Assembly: GCA_020723965.1 (NCBI GenBank) | Contig: DYHW01000001.1 | Span: 730,587 to 794,586, forward strand | Source: Melioribacter sp. | GTDB taxonomy: Bacteria; Bacteroidota; Ignavibacteria; Ignavibacteriales; Melioribacteraceae | Direction: 5' to 3' | DNA: 64,000 bases | Shown: positions 18,034-29,014 of the stretch, one piece after another | How the letters are laid out: each line of letters starts with the position of its first letter | Position numbering within the stretch: position 1 is the first letter of the stretch | Position numbers and translations under genes: made by a program | Notes under the pieces: model-generated | Databases searched by the model: none | Seen by the model: the letters and a program-made list of their open reading frames with translations, nothing else | Told to the model about the DNA's origin: nothing

Positions 18034-19973
18034 TGATAAATTTAATATACCTCACAGTTCTCTTGCCGTTGCTCGGTTTTCTTATCAATGGTTTGATTGG
18101 AAGAAAAATCAAGAACGAAAAAGTTATTGGAATAATCGGAAGCGGAACCGTTGGAATTGCTTTTGTAATAATTATTCTTGCATTTATTGAAACTTTGGCT
18201 CTGCCGGTAGAGAATAGATCGAACACGGTTGAGTTATTTACATGGATTAGCGCTGCGGGACTCAACATAAAATTTGCCTATCTCGTTGATCAGCTTTCTC
18301 TCACAATGTCGCTCATAGTAACCGGCGTTGGATTTTTAATCCACGTTTACTCCATCGGCTACATGCACGGCGATAAAGGTTTTTGGAGATTCTTCGCTTA
18401 TCTGAACCTCTTCATTTTTGCGATGATGAATTTAGTTCTGGGCGACAACTTTGTTGTTCTTTTCTTGGGATGGGAAGGCGTTGGTCTCTGCTCTTATTTG
18501 TTGATCGGTTTTTGGTATGATAGAAAATTTGAAAAGGGAACGACGTCCCAAGCTGCAAAGAAAGCGTTTGTTGTTAACAGAATCGGCGACTTCGGATTTT
18601 TGCTCGGAATGTTCTTAATCTACTTTACTTTTGATTCTCTCAACTTCAAAGAAGTTTTTTCAAGAGCGGAATCTTTTCCGGTGGCTGAATTAACATTTGG
18701 TTTGATAGCGCTATTCTTATTTATCGGCGCTGCTGGTAAGTCCGCACAGATTCCGTTATTTGTTTGGCTGCCGGATGCAATGGCGGGTCCAACTCCTGTT
18801 TCAGCGCTCATACACGCTGCAACGATGGTTACCGCCGGTGTTTACATGGTTTCGCGCGCCTCAATCATTTTTGCTTCCGCCCCGGCTGTGATGATGATTG
18901 TCGCAGTGATCGGTTTGGTTACTGCAATAATGGCGGCGTCAATCGGTCTTGTTCAGAATGATATCAAAAAAGTTTTAGCTTACTCAACTATATCACAGTT
19001 AGGTTACATGTTTCTTGCTGCGGGTGTTGGAGCTTTTTCTGCTTCAATCTTTCACTTGATGACACACGCATTCTTCAAAGCGCTTTTATTCCTTGGCGCC
19101 GGTTCTGTAATTCATGGAATGCATGAAGAACAGAACATTCAAAAGTATGGCGGCTTGAAAAAATATATGCCGAAAACTTATCTAACGTTTTTTATTGCGA
19201 CTCTTGCAATCTCCGGCGTTCCCGGACTTTCCGGTTTCTTCAGCAAAGATGAAATTTTGTGGAGTGCTTATGCAAACGGCGGATTTGTATTTTGGCTTAT
19301 CGGCGCAATCACAGCTATGCTTACAGCTTTTTATATGTTCAGATTAGTTTCTCTTACGTTTTACAGCAAAGAAAGATTCGATCATCATCATGTTCATCCG
19401 CATGAATCACCGGCAGTGATGACCGTGCCTTTGATGATTCTCGCGTTCTTATCAGTTGTTGGCGGATACATCGGCATTCCAAAAGTTTTTTCCGGCGAAC
19501 ATGGAAATTTATTTGAAGGTTGGCTTGAACCAATTTACGCACCGGCACTAGCAAAGCTCGCAACATTCGGCTCGCATTCACATTTAGAAGAAATTTTATT
19601 GATGGCAGTTTCTGTTGCCGCTGCTTTGAGCGCAATTTATTTCTCGCTATATGTTTATACAAAGAAACTACAGATTGCCGAAAATGTTTCAATCAAGTTT
19701 AAGGGTATCTATTATTTACTCTGGAATAAATATTTTGTTGATGAAGTTTATGAAGCGGCAGTTGTTGAACCGATCCAAAAAGGAAGTGAAAAGTTATTGT
19801 GGAAGATTTTTGATGTGAAGATTATTGACGGATTGGCGAATGGCGTAGCTTCTTTAGTTGAATCAGGTTCAGGAATTATTAGAAAAATTCAAACCGGAAT
19901 TACGCAATTCTACGCTGTTGTTATGATGGCTGGAATTGCATTTGCCCTTTTGTGGTTAATTCTTAGTTTATGA
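18027..19973 (+). CDS. nuoL: NADH-quinone oxidoreductase subunit L (copy 1)
   Basis: The distal proton-pumping, Mrp-antiporter-like subunit (648 residues, about 16 helices including the long lateral helix at the C-terminus). The key glutamate is in [14 protein letters not shown]. The pump lysine lies in AGKSAQIPL, with [22 protein letters not shown] after it. The C-terminal part is about 45 residues shorter than in the minus-strand paralogue. It overlaps nuoK by seven bases and is followed by a 60-base repeat before nuoM. Confidence 0.95.
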   Translation: MVMINLIYLTVLLPLLGFLINGLIGRKIKNEKVIGIIGSGTVGIAFVIIILAFIETLALPVENRSNTVELFTWISAAGLNIKFAYLVDQLSLTMSLIVTGVGFLIHVYSIGYMHGDKGFWRFFAYLNLFIFAMMNLVLGDNFVVLFLGWEGVGLCSYLLIGFWYDRKFEKGTTSQAAKKAFVVNRIGDFGFLLGMFLIYFTFDSLNFKEVFSRAESFPVAELTFGLIALFLFIGAAGKSAQIPLFVWLPDAMAGPTPVSALIHAATMVTAGVYMVSRASIIFASAPAVMMIVAVIGLVTAIMAASIGLVQNDIKKVLAYSTISQLGYMFLAAGVGAFSASIFHLMTHAFFKALLFLGAGSVIHGMHEEQNIQKYGGLKKYMPKTYLTFFIATLAISGVPGLSGFFSKDEILWSAYANGGFVFWLIGAITAMLTAFYMFRLVSLTFYSKERFDHHHVHPHESPAVMTVPLMILAFLSVVGGYIGIPKVFSGEHGNLFEGWLEPIYAPALAKLATFGSHSHLEEILLMAVSVAAALSAIYFSLYVYTKKLQIAENVSIKFKGIYYLLWNKYFVDEVYEAAVVEPIQKGSEKLLWKIFDVKIIDGLANGVASLVESGSGIIRKIQTGITQFYAVVMMAGIAFALLWLILSL

Positions 19974-20030
19974 CTTAGTGCCTTAGTGCAAAGTCTTTTC
20001 GCCACACAATGACACTAAGACACGAAAACA
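19971..20030. repeat. Dispersed inverted repeat between nuoL and nuoM
   Basis: CTTAGTG at 19974-19980, repeated at 19982-19988, faces CACTAAG at 20013-20019, followed by ACACGAA. It is a degenerate form of the CACTAAGACACGAAG-type repeats often scattered between genes in bacterial genomes. It fills nearly the whole gap. Confidence 0.55.
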
Positions 20031-20037
20031 AAAAAAT

Positions 20038-21564
20038 ATGGAACAAAACTTACTCTTAACATACTTACTTTTAACTCCAATCATCGGGAGCGTTCTTGTT
20101 CTTTTCTTGAAGAAAGAGCAGAAACAATTGATCCGCTTGTTTGGTTTAGCTGTGTCGCTCGTTGCGTTTGTAGTCTCTTTAGTTGTTTATTTCGAGTTCA
20201 ATCAAGCCAATCCGCAGTTTCAATTTATTCATCAAGTGATTTGGATAAAAAGTTTAAACATCAGCTACCACGTTGGCGTTGATGGAATTTCTCTTCTGCT
20301 TGTTCTTCTCACAACATTTTTAACTCCGCTCACGCTTCTTTCATCCTGGAAAGCGATCGAAAAGAATTTAAAGATGTTCACCTTCTCAATGCTTTTCTTA
20401 GAAGTTGGGATGCTCGGCGTTTTTATCTCGCTTGATCTTTTCTTGTTCTACATTTTCTGGGAAGCGATGCTAATCCCGATGTATTTCATTATTGGCATTT
20501 GGGGAGGCGAGAGAAGAATTTACGCCGCGGTAAAATTTTTCATCTTTACAATGTTTGGAAGTTTGCTGATGCTCGTTGCGATCATCTGGCTTGCGGTTTA
20601 CGCTTCCACCACACTCGGCTATTTCACAACTAATTTAATAGAACTTTATAAAGTTGGCCCAACCATTCCGCATCAAATTCAAACGTGGATGTTCGGCGCG
20701 TTCTTCTTGAGCTTTGCAATCAAAGTTCCACTCTTTCCGCTTCACACGTGGCTGCCCGATGCACATGTTGAAGCGCCTACCGCCGGTTCTGTGATTCTTG
20801 CCGGTGTTCTTCTTAAGATGGGAACGTATGGATTCGTTCGTTTTTGTCTGCCGTTGTTTCCGCAATCATCTGTCCAATTTGCACCGATCATTTCCGTGGT
20901 TGCTGTTATTGGAATTATTTACGGCGCGCTCGTTTCGATGGCGCAGACCGATATGAAAAAGTTAGTTGCGTATTCTTCCGTCTCTCACCTGGGATTTGTA
21001 GTTCTCGGAATTTTTGCAATGACGGTTGAATCTATTCAAGGCGCAGTGATACAAATGATCAATCACGGTTTATCCACCGGCGCGTTATTCCTTTTAGTCG
21101 GCGTGCTTTACGAAAGAACACACAGACGCGACATTGCATTCTACGGAGGCATTGCTAAACTCGTTCCGCTTTATTCAACTGTCTTGATGATCGCAACGCT
21201 TTCATCAATCGGTTTGCCGGGATTGAACGGCTTTGTCGGTGAGTTTTTGATTTTGATCGGCTCATTCAAATCATCTGTATTGAATAGCTGGTGGTTTACA
21301 ATTTTTGCCGCAACGGGAGTAATCTTTGCAGCGGTGTATATGTTATGGATGTACCAACGCGTTGTATTTGGCGAAGTGAAGAATGAAGCGTTGAAGCACG
21401 AATTGACAGACATGAATCTTCGCGAGATGATTGTTATTGTTCCGATTTTCATTTTCATCGTTTGGATTGGCGTTTATCCGAATATGTTCTTAAAACTTAC
21501 TGAAGCGTCAACGCAATCTATTCTTCAACAAGTTGGGACGTTTACTGGTAATCTTTTGAAATAA
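20038..21564 (+). CDS. nuoM: NADH-quinone oxidoreductase subunit M (copy 1)
   Basis: A 508-residue antiporter-like pumping subunit of complex I with about 14 helices. The conserved glutamate is in FYIFWEAMLIPMYF, the pump lysine in FAIKVPLFPLHTWLPDA and the second lysine in GVLLKMGTYG, so the proton path looks intact. It is separated from nuoL by a dispersed repeat and from nuoN by another. The minus-strand paralogue at 25139-26740 has the same motifs with different flanking residues, so the copies are not recent duplicates. Confidence 0.95.
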   Translation: MEQNLLLTYLLLTPIIGSVLVLFLKKEQKQLIRLFGLAVSLVAFVVSLVVYFEFNQANPQFQFIHQVIWIKSLNISYHVGVDGISLLLVLLTTFLTPLTLLSSWKAIEKNLKMFTFSMLFLEVGMLGVFISLDLFLFYIFWEAMLIPMYFIIGIWGGERRIYAAVKFFIFTMFGSLLMLVAIIWLAVYASTTLGYFTTNLIELYKVGPTIPHQIQTWMFGAFFLSFAIKVPLFPLHTWLPDAHVEAPTAGSVILAGVLLKMGTYGFVRFCLPLFPQSSVQFAPIISVVAVIGIIYGALVSMAQTDMKKLVAYSSVSHLGFVVLGIFAMTVESIQGAVIQMINHGLSTGALFLLVGVLYERTHRRDIAFYGGIAKLVPLYSTVLMIATLSSIGLPGLNGFVGEFLILIGSFKSSVLNSWWFTIFAATGVIFAAVYMLWMYQRVVFGEVKNEALKHELTDMNLREMIVIVPIFIFIVWIGVYPNMFLKLTEASTQSILQQVGTFTGNLLK

Positions 21565-21577
21565 TGATTAGATGTAA

Positions 21578-21661
21578 TGGAACGCGGACAACGCGGATTA
21601 CACAGATTTTCGCTGATTAATCTGTGATTATCCGCTTAATCAGCGTCATCCGTGTGCTATT
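21578..21661. repeat. Degenerate GGAACGCGGA-type dispersed repeat
   Basis: Begins GGAACGCGGACAACGCGGATTA and closes with ATCCGCTTAATCAGCGTCATCCGTG; the central ACACAGATT and AATCTGTG pair. The unit therefore forms an imperfect long hairpin built from ACGCGGAT-like words. This repeat type occurs between genes in many bacteria. It lies between nuoM and nuoN; a decayed relative lies at 29353-29433. Confidence 0.6.
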
Positions 21662-21707
21662 AAAAATTAGAAATTGTTAAAAAGGATTTTTTATAAAGTA
21701 ATCTAAT

Positions 21708-23138
21708 ATGCCACAAAATAATTACGAATATTTTTTGCTGATGCCTCAAATAATAATTGCGGTAGGAATTGTTTTATCGGTTCTAATTGAGATCACCACA
21801 AAGAAGAGCGAGCAGATTCTTCCCTGGTTTTCAATTGCAATGTTTTTCGGAACGGCATTTTATTCTGTGTTCAATATAAACCAAAACTTTGTTCTATTCA
21901 GCGGAATGATAGAAGTGGGCGGCAAACCGGCAATCTTCAATTTCATTTTCAATATCGGCGCGGCTCTCGTTGTTCTTTCTTCGATTGATTACTTGAAAAA
22001 GTATGGGACTTATTACGGAGAGTATTACATTTTAATTCAATCCTCCGTTCTCGGAATGATGGTGATGTCCGGCGCTAAAGATATTCTAATGATTTTTATG
22101 GGTTTAGAGTTGATGTCGATTTGTTTCTATGTACTTGCTGGTATCAACCGAAAAAAACTTTCCGCAAATGAAGCATCAATGAAATATTTCTTGCTCGGTG
22201 CTTTCGCTACGGGATTTATTGTTTACGGTATCGCTTTGTTATATGGCGCAACCGGAACAACAAGCATCCAAAACTTGGTAGAAAATTTTGTTACGTATTC
22301 TTCAAATATAATTTTTGTTCTCGGTTTTGTTTTCTTCTTAATCGGATTCAGTTTCAAAATTGCGGCGGTTCCGTTCCACATGTGGGTACCGGATGTTTAT
22401 CAAGGTTCGGCTACAACAGTAACATCGTTGATGTCCACAACAGGTAAAGCTGCAGCGTTCAGTGTTTTGATAATTGTTCTTACTGCGGTTTTTACTTTTA
22501 ATGCGCCGAATGTTTTCCGTCCGTACTTCGCCACTATCTCCGCTCTCTCAATGTTGTTCGGCAGTATCGTTGCTATTTCTCAAACTAATCTAAAAAGAAT
22601 GCTTGCTTACTCTTCAATTTCTCATGCCGGTTATATGGCAATTGGTCTGGCTGCGGGCAATATGTTTAGCGTTGCAGGAATAATTTTTTATTTAGCAGCT
22701 TATGCGTTTATGAACATCGGGGCTTTCACAATTATTTCAATTGTTGAAGGGGAGGATGATTCTAGGACAGATTTTGATTCTTTTTCGGGATTGAATGACA
22801 AGAGTCCAGTACTTGCCGCAACGATGGCGTTGTTTATGTTCGCACTTGCGGGCATTCCGCCTCTAGCCGGTTTCTTCGGAAAGTATTATGTGTTTATCGC
22901 AGCGATACAGAGTAAATTAACATGGCTCGCTATTCTCGGTGTACTTTCTAGCGTGATAAGTGTTTACTTTTATATTCGAGTTGTTGTAGTCATGTATTTC
23001 CGTGAAGCTTCGGAAGATTTCAAAATAAATATCTCTCCATATAGTTTAATCGCAGTTGTTATCGCTGCATTCTTTATTCTCGTTTTTGGTATTTTGCCGG
23101 ATACGTTGATGAATGTGATACTTTCTGCGCTGCCTTAA
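21708..23138 (+). CDS. nuoN: NADH-quinone oxidoreductase subunit N (copy 1)
   Basis: A 476-residue antiporter-like complex I subunit that closes the plus-strand J-K-L-M-N module. The pump glutamate is in FMGLELMSICFYVLAG and the lysine in FSFKIAAVPFHMWVPDVYQG. SQTNLKRMLAYSSISHAGYM is the usual discontinuous-helix region. It ends 477 bases from the convergent nuoN of the other cluster. Confidence 0.95.
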   Translation: MPQNNYEYFLLMPQIIIAVGIVLSVLIEITTKKSEQILPWFSIAMFFGTAFYSVFNINQNFVLFSGMIEVGGKPAIFNFIFNIGAALVVLSSIDYLKKYGTYYGEYYILIQSSVLGMMVMSGAKDILMIFMGLELMSICFYVLAGINRKKLSANEASMKYFLLGAFATGFIVYGIALLYGATGTTSIQNLVENFVTYSSNIIFVLGFVFFLIGFSFKIAAVPFHMWVPDVYQGSATTVTSLMSTTGKAAAFSVLIIVLTAVFTFNAPNVFRPYFATISALSMLFGSIVAISQTNLKRMLAYSSISHAGYMAIGLAAGNMFSVAGIIFYLAAYAFMNIGAFTIISIVEGEDDSRTDFDSFSGLNDKSPVLAATMALFMFALAGIPPLAGFFGKYYVFIAAIQSKLTWLAILGVLSSVISVYFYIRVVVVMYFREASEDFKINISPYSLIAVVIAAFFILVFGILPDTLMNVILSALP

Positions 23139-23615
23139 TACTTTGCGAATACCTTTGTGTTTAGCTTTTTTTTAACCGCAAAGTTCGGCAAATATGCTCA
23201 AAAGAACGCAAAGAACAACATTTTCATTTCTTTCTATTCAGAAACTTTTAAAACTATTCTTGTTGCAGTATAACAAAGCTTCCTTCAATATTCGGTCGTG
23301 AATGTGTAAAAGCAATTATCAAAGATTGGATTTGATGAGCGGCGTCAAGCCGGCAGTTATTTGATTCTACGTGATTTCACAACTGTCCTTTGCGAAATGA
23401 TTTTATTACAGAAAAGATAAAATTATTAGACTTTCCTCAATACTAAATCACAAAAAAAAACGACTTTAGGCAAAAGTCCGAATTATAGTAGTGAAATAAT
23501 TGACACACGACAGGGAAAGGATGAGAGACAAAATAATCTATCAAAAATAATATTTTGATTTTAATTGTTGTTAAGATCAAAAATTAGTTTGAAAATATTG
23601 CATACCCCTAAAAAA
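23139..23615. other. Gap between two convergent nuoN genes, with dispersed repeat
   Basis: The first part (23141-23217) holds CTTTGCG, CCGCAAAG and AACGCAAAG words arranged as direct and inverted copies, a degenerate CGCAAAGAACGCAAAG-type dispersed repeat. The remaining 400 bases are AT-rich without a credible gene or a clear GC-rich terminator hairpin, although two convergent operons end here. Confidence 0.5.
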
Positions 23616-25130
23616 TTATAGCCCTAGAATAAATAAAGAAGATTCAGCGGCATCTACTACAGGTGAAAAATATAGACCAAAAACAAGTGTTGCTAAAACT
23701 AAAGCGGAAACCAAAATTGTGTTTGGTAAAGAAGCGCTTACTGCTGGGGTATCTTTTGTAGGACTCGTTAAATACATGTGTTTTAAAACTCTAACATAAT
23801 AATAAAGAGAAACAACGGAGTTCAACAATGCAATTACAGCAACAGCTATCATTTTTGCATCGACAAGCGCTATGAAGAGATACAACTTGCCTATAAATCC
23901 AGCCGTAGGCGGAAGTCCTGTTAATGAGATTAAAAAGATTGTAAATGCCACGCCAAGAAATGGAGAAGTAAAACCGAGTCCGTTGTAATCATCAATTTCC
24001 TCTGAACCGATCTTATTAGCAATCAACATAACAATTAAAAATGCGCCAAGATTCATTAACATATAAACGGCAAAATAAATGAAAATTGCTTTGAGACCCT
24101 GATCTGAGAAAACAACTAATCCGAGCAAAATATAACCTGCATGAGCAATCGAAGAATAAGCGAGCATTCTCTTTAGGTTATCCTGCCAGAGAGCGGAGAA
24201 ATTACCCAGCGTCATAGTCAGAATGGAAATAGATATAAGCAAAGTTTTCCAATCAAAGACATTTATTAGTTGCCACATTCCGTTAGGATCGGTATAAGAT
24301 ACGAAAGTAGTTTTCACGAATCGAATTAAAAGAGCAAAACCCGCAGCTTTGCTGGCAACGGAAAGAAAAGCAGTGATAGTAATTGGAGCGCCTTCGTAAA
24401 CATCGGGTGTCCAGAAGTGGAATGGCGCAGAAGAAATTTTATAACCGATTCCGGCAAAGATCAATATAACAGCAAAGGCAAGCGTGAATAGATTTACATC
24501 CGGGCTTTGAATCAAAGAATTGATGATGTACAGATTTGTGCTTCCGGTTAAACCGTAAATAAGTGAAATGCCAAAAAGCATCAAACCGGAAGAAACTGCT
24601 CCGTAAAGAAGATATTTCAAAGCTGCTTCACTGTCTCGGTCTCTTAATTTTGTAAAACCAGAAAGAACATATGACGAAAGCGAAAGTAATTCCAATGAGA
24701 GATAGATCAGAATCAAATCGGTTGCAGAAATCATAAAATACATTCCAAGTATCATTCCAAATATTAAAGCATAATATTCGCCAATTCTATCGGTAATTTT
24801 TTGAATTTCATCAGAAGAAAAAGAGAAGAAGACAATAAGAAGGGAAGAAACTATAACAATTACTTTAAAGAAAATACTGAACGGATCTGAAGCGAACATA
24901 CCGTAATGTTTAAAAGCTGATGCGGATGTTTGGAATGCAAATCCATAATTGCCAATCTGAATTAAAGTGAAATAGCCAGTCAACAAAATTCCTGCAAGAG
25001 CAACGAATGGAATAGATTTTTTGTCTTTATGAAAAATTAAATCTGCCGTAACAAGAACGAGCAAAGCAATAGTTAGAACAATTTCCGGAACTATTAAGCT
25101 AAGCGATTGATATAGATTTGTATTTGCCAT
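23616..25130 (-). CDS. nuoN: NADH-quinone oxidoreductase subunit N (copy 2)
   Basis: Last gene of the complete minus-strand nuo operon; 504 residues, 14 helices. The pump glutamate is in YLSLELLSLSSYVL and the lysine in GIGYKISSAPFHFW, followed by TPDVYEGAPITITAF. The start is taken at ATG 25130; a GTG one codon upstream is possible. It lies eight bases after nuoM. It differs clearly from the plus-strand NuoN in most loop and helix residues. Confidence 0.95.
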   Translation of the reverse strand: MANTNLYQSLSLIVPEIVLTIALLVLVTADLIFHKDKKSIPFVALAGILLTGYFTLIQIGNYGFAFQTSASAFKHYGMFASDPFSIFFKVIVIVSSLLIVFFSFSSDEIQKITDRIGEYYALIFGMILGMYFMISATDLILIYLSLELLSLSSYVLSGFTKLRDRDSEAALKYLLYGAVSSGLMLFGISLIYGLTGSTNLYIINSLIQSPDVNLFTLAFAVILIFAGIGYKISSAPFHFWTPDVYEGAPITITAFLSVASKAAGFALLIRFVKTTFVSYTDPNGMWQLINVFDWKTLLISISILTMTLGNFSALWQDNLKRMLAYSSIAHAGYILLGLVVFSDQGLKAIFIYFAVYMLMNLGAFLIVMLIANKIGSEEIDDYNGLGFTSPFLGVAFTIFLISLTGLPPTAGFIGKLYLFIALVDAKMIAVAVIALLNSVVSLYYYVRVLKHMYLTSPTKDTPAVSASLPNTILVSALVLATLVFGLYFSPVVDAAESSLFILGL

Positions 25131-25138
25131 CACTAATA

Positions 25139-26740
25139 TTAAAATCCGCTTAATGTAGTTGAATGAAGAGTAATTGAAACAAAATTAACCAATGAATTAA
25201 CAGAAGTATTCATTAAATCCAACATTGCAGAAGGGTAGACACCGAGAAAAATAATAATAACCGAAAGAGGAATTAACATTGCATATTCGCGTTTATCAAG
25301 ATCATTTAGAGAAGCCCATTTTTCGTTAAGCGGTCCAAAGAAAACTCGTTGAAGTGTCCACAACATATAGCCGGCGCCAAGAAGAATGCCGAGAGTAGAT
25401 ATCATAGTAAGAACTCTAATTGAATCAACGCCGAAAGCGCCGATAAATACAAGCGCTTCAGAAACGAAACCGCTCATGCTAGGCAGCCCTATTGCAGCGA
25501 AGAATGCAACAGTAACAAATCCTGTATAAACAGGCATTTGAGCCGCGAGTCCGCCAAAATCATTCAAACCTCTTGTGTGAGTGCGGTCGTAAACAACGCC
25601 TACAATCAAGAAGAGCATAGCAGTGATCGTTCCGTGGTTGAACATCTGAAATATTGCGCCGTTAACGCCAGCGGTTGTAAGAGAAGCCATACCTAGCAAA
25701 ACATAGCCCATGTGAGAAACAGACGAGTAAGCAATAAGTTTTTTAAAGTCTTTTTGTGCAAGCGCAACAAGCGCGCCGTAAATAATATTTATCATTCCGA
25801 AAAGAGCAATATACCACATTAGATCGCGCGTTATATCCGGAAAAATCGGGTAGCTGACACGAAGAATACCGTAAGTGCCCATTTTTAAGAGAACTCCGGC
25901 AAGAATAACGCTTATTGGCGTTGGAGCTTCAACGTGTGCATCTGGCAACCAAGTGTGGAATGGGAACATTGGAATCTTGATGGCAAAGCCGGCAAACAAT
26001 GCAATGTATGCAATGAATCTTAAGTTGTTTGGATTGAAAGCCGAGAGGATTCCATCAGAATTGTAATTAGCAGGATTCATCATAACCAGCATATTGAAAG
26101 TGAAAACTTTTGAACCGTCCGCCAATGTTTCTGTAGCGCTGAAATATAAACCGATCATAACTAAAAGAATAAATACGCTGCCAAACAAAGTGTAAATGAA
26201 GAACTTAATAGCCGCATACTCTTTTCTTGGTCCGCCCCAGATACCAATAAGGAAGTACATAGGCAGAAGCATCAGTTCCCAGAAGATATAGAATAGGAAG
26301 AAATCGAGCGCCACAAAAACACCCATCATTCCAGTATCGAGCAGAAGAAAAAGTGCAAAATAACCTTTAACAGATTTATCGATTGTCCAAGATGAAAGCG
26401 CCGCGATAAAAGAAACAATCGCAGTCAATAGAATCATCGGCATGCTCAAACCGTCAATGCCCAGAAAGTAATCGACCTTAACAGTTCCTAGCCATGAAAT
26501 GCCGGTGATGTGTATCCACCTGAATTTTTCGACGAATTGAAACGAGTTTTCTTCATTTATCCCCGCTGCACCGTAGTTGTAATTTGCAAGAAGAACGAAA
26601 GCCATTATAACCTGAAGTCCGGTGATAGCAATCGATAAATATTTAATGGTCTTCGGTTGTTCTTTTGGAAGGAACAAAATTATTATCATCCCGAGAACCG
26701 GAAGAAAAGTTATTAACGAAAGAATAGGAAATTCACTCAT
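25139..26740 (-). CDS. nuoM: NADH-quinone oxidoreductase subunit M (copy 2)
   Basis: A 533-residue antiporter-like subunit with intact pumping residues: glutamate in FYIFWELMLLPMYF and lysine in FAIKIPMFPFHTWLPDAH. It is about 25 residues longer than copy 1, mostly in a loop near residues 70-85 and in the segment ETLADGSKVFTFNMLV near residue 200. It is separated from nuoL upstream by 183 bases that include a repeat. Confidence 0.95.
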   Translation of the reverse strand: MSEFPILSLITFLPVLGMIIILFLPKEQPKTIKYLSIAITGLQVIMAFVLLANYNYGAAGINEENSFQFVEKFRWIHITGISWLGTVKVDYFLGIDGLSMPMILLTAIVSFIAALSSWTIDKSVKGYFALFLLLDTGMMGVFVALDFFLFYIFWELMLLPMYFLIGIWGGPRKEYAAIKFFIYTLFGSVFILLVMIGLYFSATETLADGSKVFTFNMLVMMNPANYNSDGILSAFNPNNLRFIAYIALFAGFAIKIPMFPFHTWLPDAHVEAPTPISVILAGVLLKMGTYGILRVSYPIFPDITRDLMWYIALFGMINIIYGALVALAQKDFKKLIAYSSVSHMGYVLLGMASLTTAGVNGAIFQMFNHGTITAMLFLIVGVVYDRTHTRGLNDFGGLAAQMPVYTGFVTVAFFAAIGLPSMSGFVSEALVFIGAFGVDSIRVLTMISTLGILLGAGYMLWTLQRVFFGPLNEKWASLNDLDKREYAMLIPLSVIIIFLGVYPSAMLDLMNTSVNSLVNFVSITLHSTTLSGF

Positions 26741-26818
26741 ATCTACGAACCTATGTTTATTTTATCTTTAAGCGGTCAGCCATCAACTAACAGCTTTATT
26801 TATAAATATTATTTTTAT

Positions 26819-26893
26819 GTGTCTTTGCGTTCTTTGCGAAAAAAATCTTTGCGCATTTTGTGTTTGAGCCTTTAACAGCAAAGGATGCGTTGG
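26819..26893. repeat. Dispersed CTTTGCG-type repeat between nuoL and nuoM
   Basis: Contains GTCTTTGCGTTCTTTGCG, a second ATCTTTGCGC and a downstream AACAGCAAAGGATGCG. The words are the reverse complement of those at 23177-23214. It forms most of the spacer between minus-strand nuoL and nuoM. Confidence 0.5.
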
Positions 26894-26923
26894 ATTCGTA
26901 AAGTTTACAAAAAAAATCACATG

Positions 26924-29011
26924 TCAAAACGGTTTTAAGAACAACAACAGAAAAATCACGGCAAAAACAACATAGACAATATATGTTTGAACTTTACCAG
27001 TCTGTAATCTTTTAAATGACAAACCAATGAAACCGCTAAAGAATGCTGAGAAATTAACGAGCCCGTCAACAACGAAAGTATCGAACAAACCACTTAATTT
27101 AGAAGTAAACCTTGTAACCCAAGCAGAGCCGTTTACAATGCCATCAATAATTTTGTTATCAAACCAAGCCAGCATTTTGCTGGAGCCGAGTGTTCCATGG
27201 ACAGCGGTAGCATCATAGGCTTCGTCAAGATACCATTTGTTCAGAGAAAAATTATAGAGCAGTTGGAGCTTTACAGCAAGTTTATCAGCGTTTAATTTTT
27301 TCCATTGATAGAACATGAATGCGATTAAGATTCCGAGTCCTGCAACAATGAGCGATAATAACATTGCGGGGTAATGCGCCCAGTGAATCGCTTCTGAATA
27401 TTCTACTGAATGAACAACTTCTCCATGAACTTTTGCTTCTTCTCTGCTTGGCTGCATGAAATTAAATCGTGATTCTAAAGGAGTAACTTGTACTGGAGTT
27501 TTAACCCAAGTTTTCATGAACCAGCCTGCATCTGGCGCAATAGGATTTGGAGTATACCAGATAAAAATTGAAAGCACTGCTAAAAGAACAAGAGGTGCTG
27601 TCATAACAAAAGGAGATTCATGCGCATGCTCAAACTTATGATGATCTTTCGGTTTGCCGTGAAATGTTAGAATAACTAGACGGAACATGTAAAAAGCTGT
27701 TAATGCCGCAACGGTAAAAGCCATTAGAGGAATTAACCAATGTCCTGTCAGTTTACCGAAAGCAAGTGTGCCGGCTAAAATACCATCTTTACTCAAAAAA
27801 CCTGAAAAGAAAGGAACGCCGGAAATTGCAAGAGTTGATACCAAAAATGTATAATAAGTGATAGGCATTTTCTTTCTTAGCCCGCCCATATTGCGTATAT
27901 CTTGTTCATGATGCATTGCATGAATTACAGAACCAGAGCCCAAAAACAAACAAGCTTTGAAGAAAGCATGAGTAACAAGATGGAAAAATGCAAATGCATA
28001 AGCGCCAACGCCAAGAGACATAACCATGTAACCCAACTGGCTTACAGTTGAATATGCTAAAACTTTTTTAATATCGTTTTGCGTGAGGGCTATTGTAGCG
28101 GCTACAAGAGCGGTAAACGCGCCTACAACCGCTATAACTAACATTGCATCGGCTGTAAGCATAACAAAAATTCGAACGACAAGATAAACACCGGCGGCAA
28201 CCATTGTAGCAGCGTGAATTAAAGCGCTTACCGGTGTTGGACCTTCCATTGCATCGGGCAACCAGACATGAAGAGGGAATTGAGCAGATTTACCAACTGC
28301 ACCCATAAAGACTAAGATTCCTGCTGCAGTCAACCAAGCATCGCTTCCGAAAGGAAGATTACCATCTGCTATCTGCTGAAAGATAAGATCGAATGTGAAA
28401 GTTTTGTAATGTGTAAAAAGAATCAGAATTCCGATGAACATTCCGATATCGCCAATGCGATTTACAATAAATGCTTTTTTAGCAGCATCGGCAGCAGATT
28501 TTTTCTCGAACCAAAATCCGATCAATAAGAAAGATGAAACACCTACTAGCTCCCAAAAAATATACATCATCAATAAATTGTGAGTTAGAACTATACCAAG
28601 CATAGAGAATGTAAATATTCCAAGATAAGCGAAGTAGCGCGTATAACGTTTATCTCCCCGCATATATTCAATTGAGTAAACATGAACAAGGAAACTGATA
28701 AGATTTACAACAACTAGCATTATTGCTGTAATGTTATCGATTTTAATTCCCAATTCGATATTAAGAGAACCGACTAAAGGAGCGTTGCCCATTGTTATCC
28801 AAGTGAATGAGGCAACTATATCATTTGTCATATAGTTTGTGAATTTCCCAAGCAGAAGAGCTACAGAAAGAAGAAGTGCAATACCAAGTATTCCAACTTC
28901 AAGGAGATATAATTTGGGAAATCTTTTGCCTAGAAGAACGACAATTGAAAATCCAAGTAATGGAAGGAAAAGAATTATTATCGATAGATTGATCAGTAAA
29001 CTTTCGCTCAT
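26924..29011 (-). CDS. nuoL: NADH-quinone oxidoreductase subunit L (copy 2)
   Basis: A 695-residue distal pumping subunit. Pump glutamate in YIFWELVGVSSFLL, lysine in VGKSAQFPLHVW and the block [19 protein letters not shown] are intact. Between the antiporter core and the C-terminal lateral helix there is an extra loop with an aligned Pro-rich stretch (about residues 480-535) that copy 1 lacks. It lies three bases after nuoK. Confidence 0.95.
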   Translation of the reverse strand: MSESLLINLSIIILFLPLLGFSIVVLLGKRFPKLYLLEVGILGIALLLSVALLLGKFTNYMTNDIVASFTWITMGNAPLVGSLNIELGIKIDNITAIMLVVVNLISFLVHVYSIEYMRGDKRYTRYFAYLGIFTFSMLGIVLTHNLLMMYIFWELVGVSSFLLIGFWFEKKSAADAAKKAFIVNRIGDIGMFIGILILFTHYKTFTFDLIFQQIADGNLPFGSDAWLTAAGILVFMGAVGKSAQFPLHVWLPDAMEGPTPVSALIHAATMVAAGVYLVVRIFVMLTADAMLVIAVVGAFTALVAATIALTQNDIKKVLAYSTVSQLGYMVMSLGVGAYAFAFFHLVTHAFFKACLFLGSGSVIHAMHHEQDIRNMGGLRKKMPITYYTFLVSTLAISGVPFFSGFLSKDGILAGTLAFGKLTGHWLIPLMAFTVAALTAFYMFRLVILTFHGKPKDHHKFEHAHESPFVMTAPLVLLAVLSIFIWYTPNPIAPDAGWFMKTWVKTPVQVTPLESRFNFMQPSREEAKVHGEVVHSVEYSEAIHWAHYPAMLLSLIVAGLGILIAFMFYQWKKLNADKLAVKLQLLYNFSLNKWYLDEAYDATAVHGTLGSSKMLAWFDNKIIDGIVNGSAWVTRFTSKLSGLFDTFVVDGLVNFSAFFSGFIGLSFKRLQTGKVQTYIVYVVFAVIFLLLFLKPF

Positions 29012-29014
29012 AAC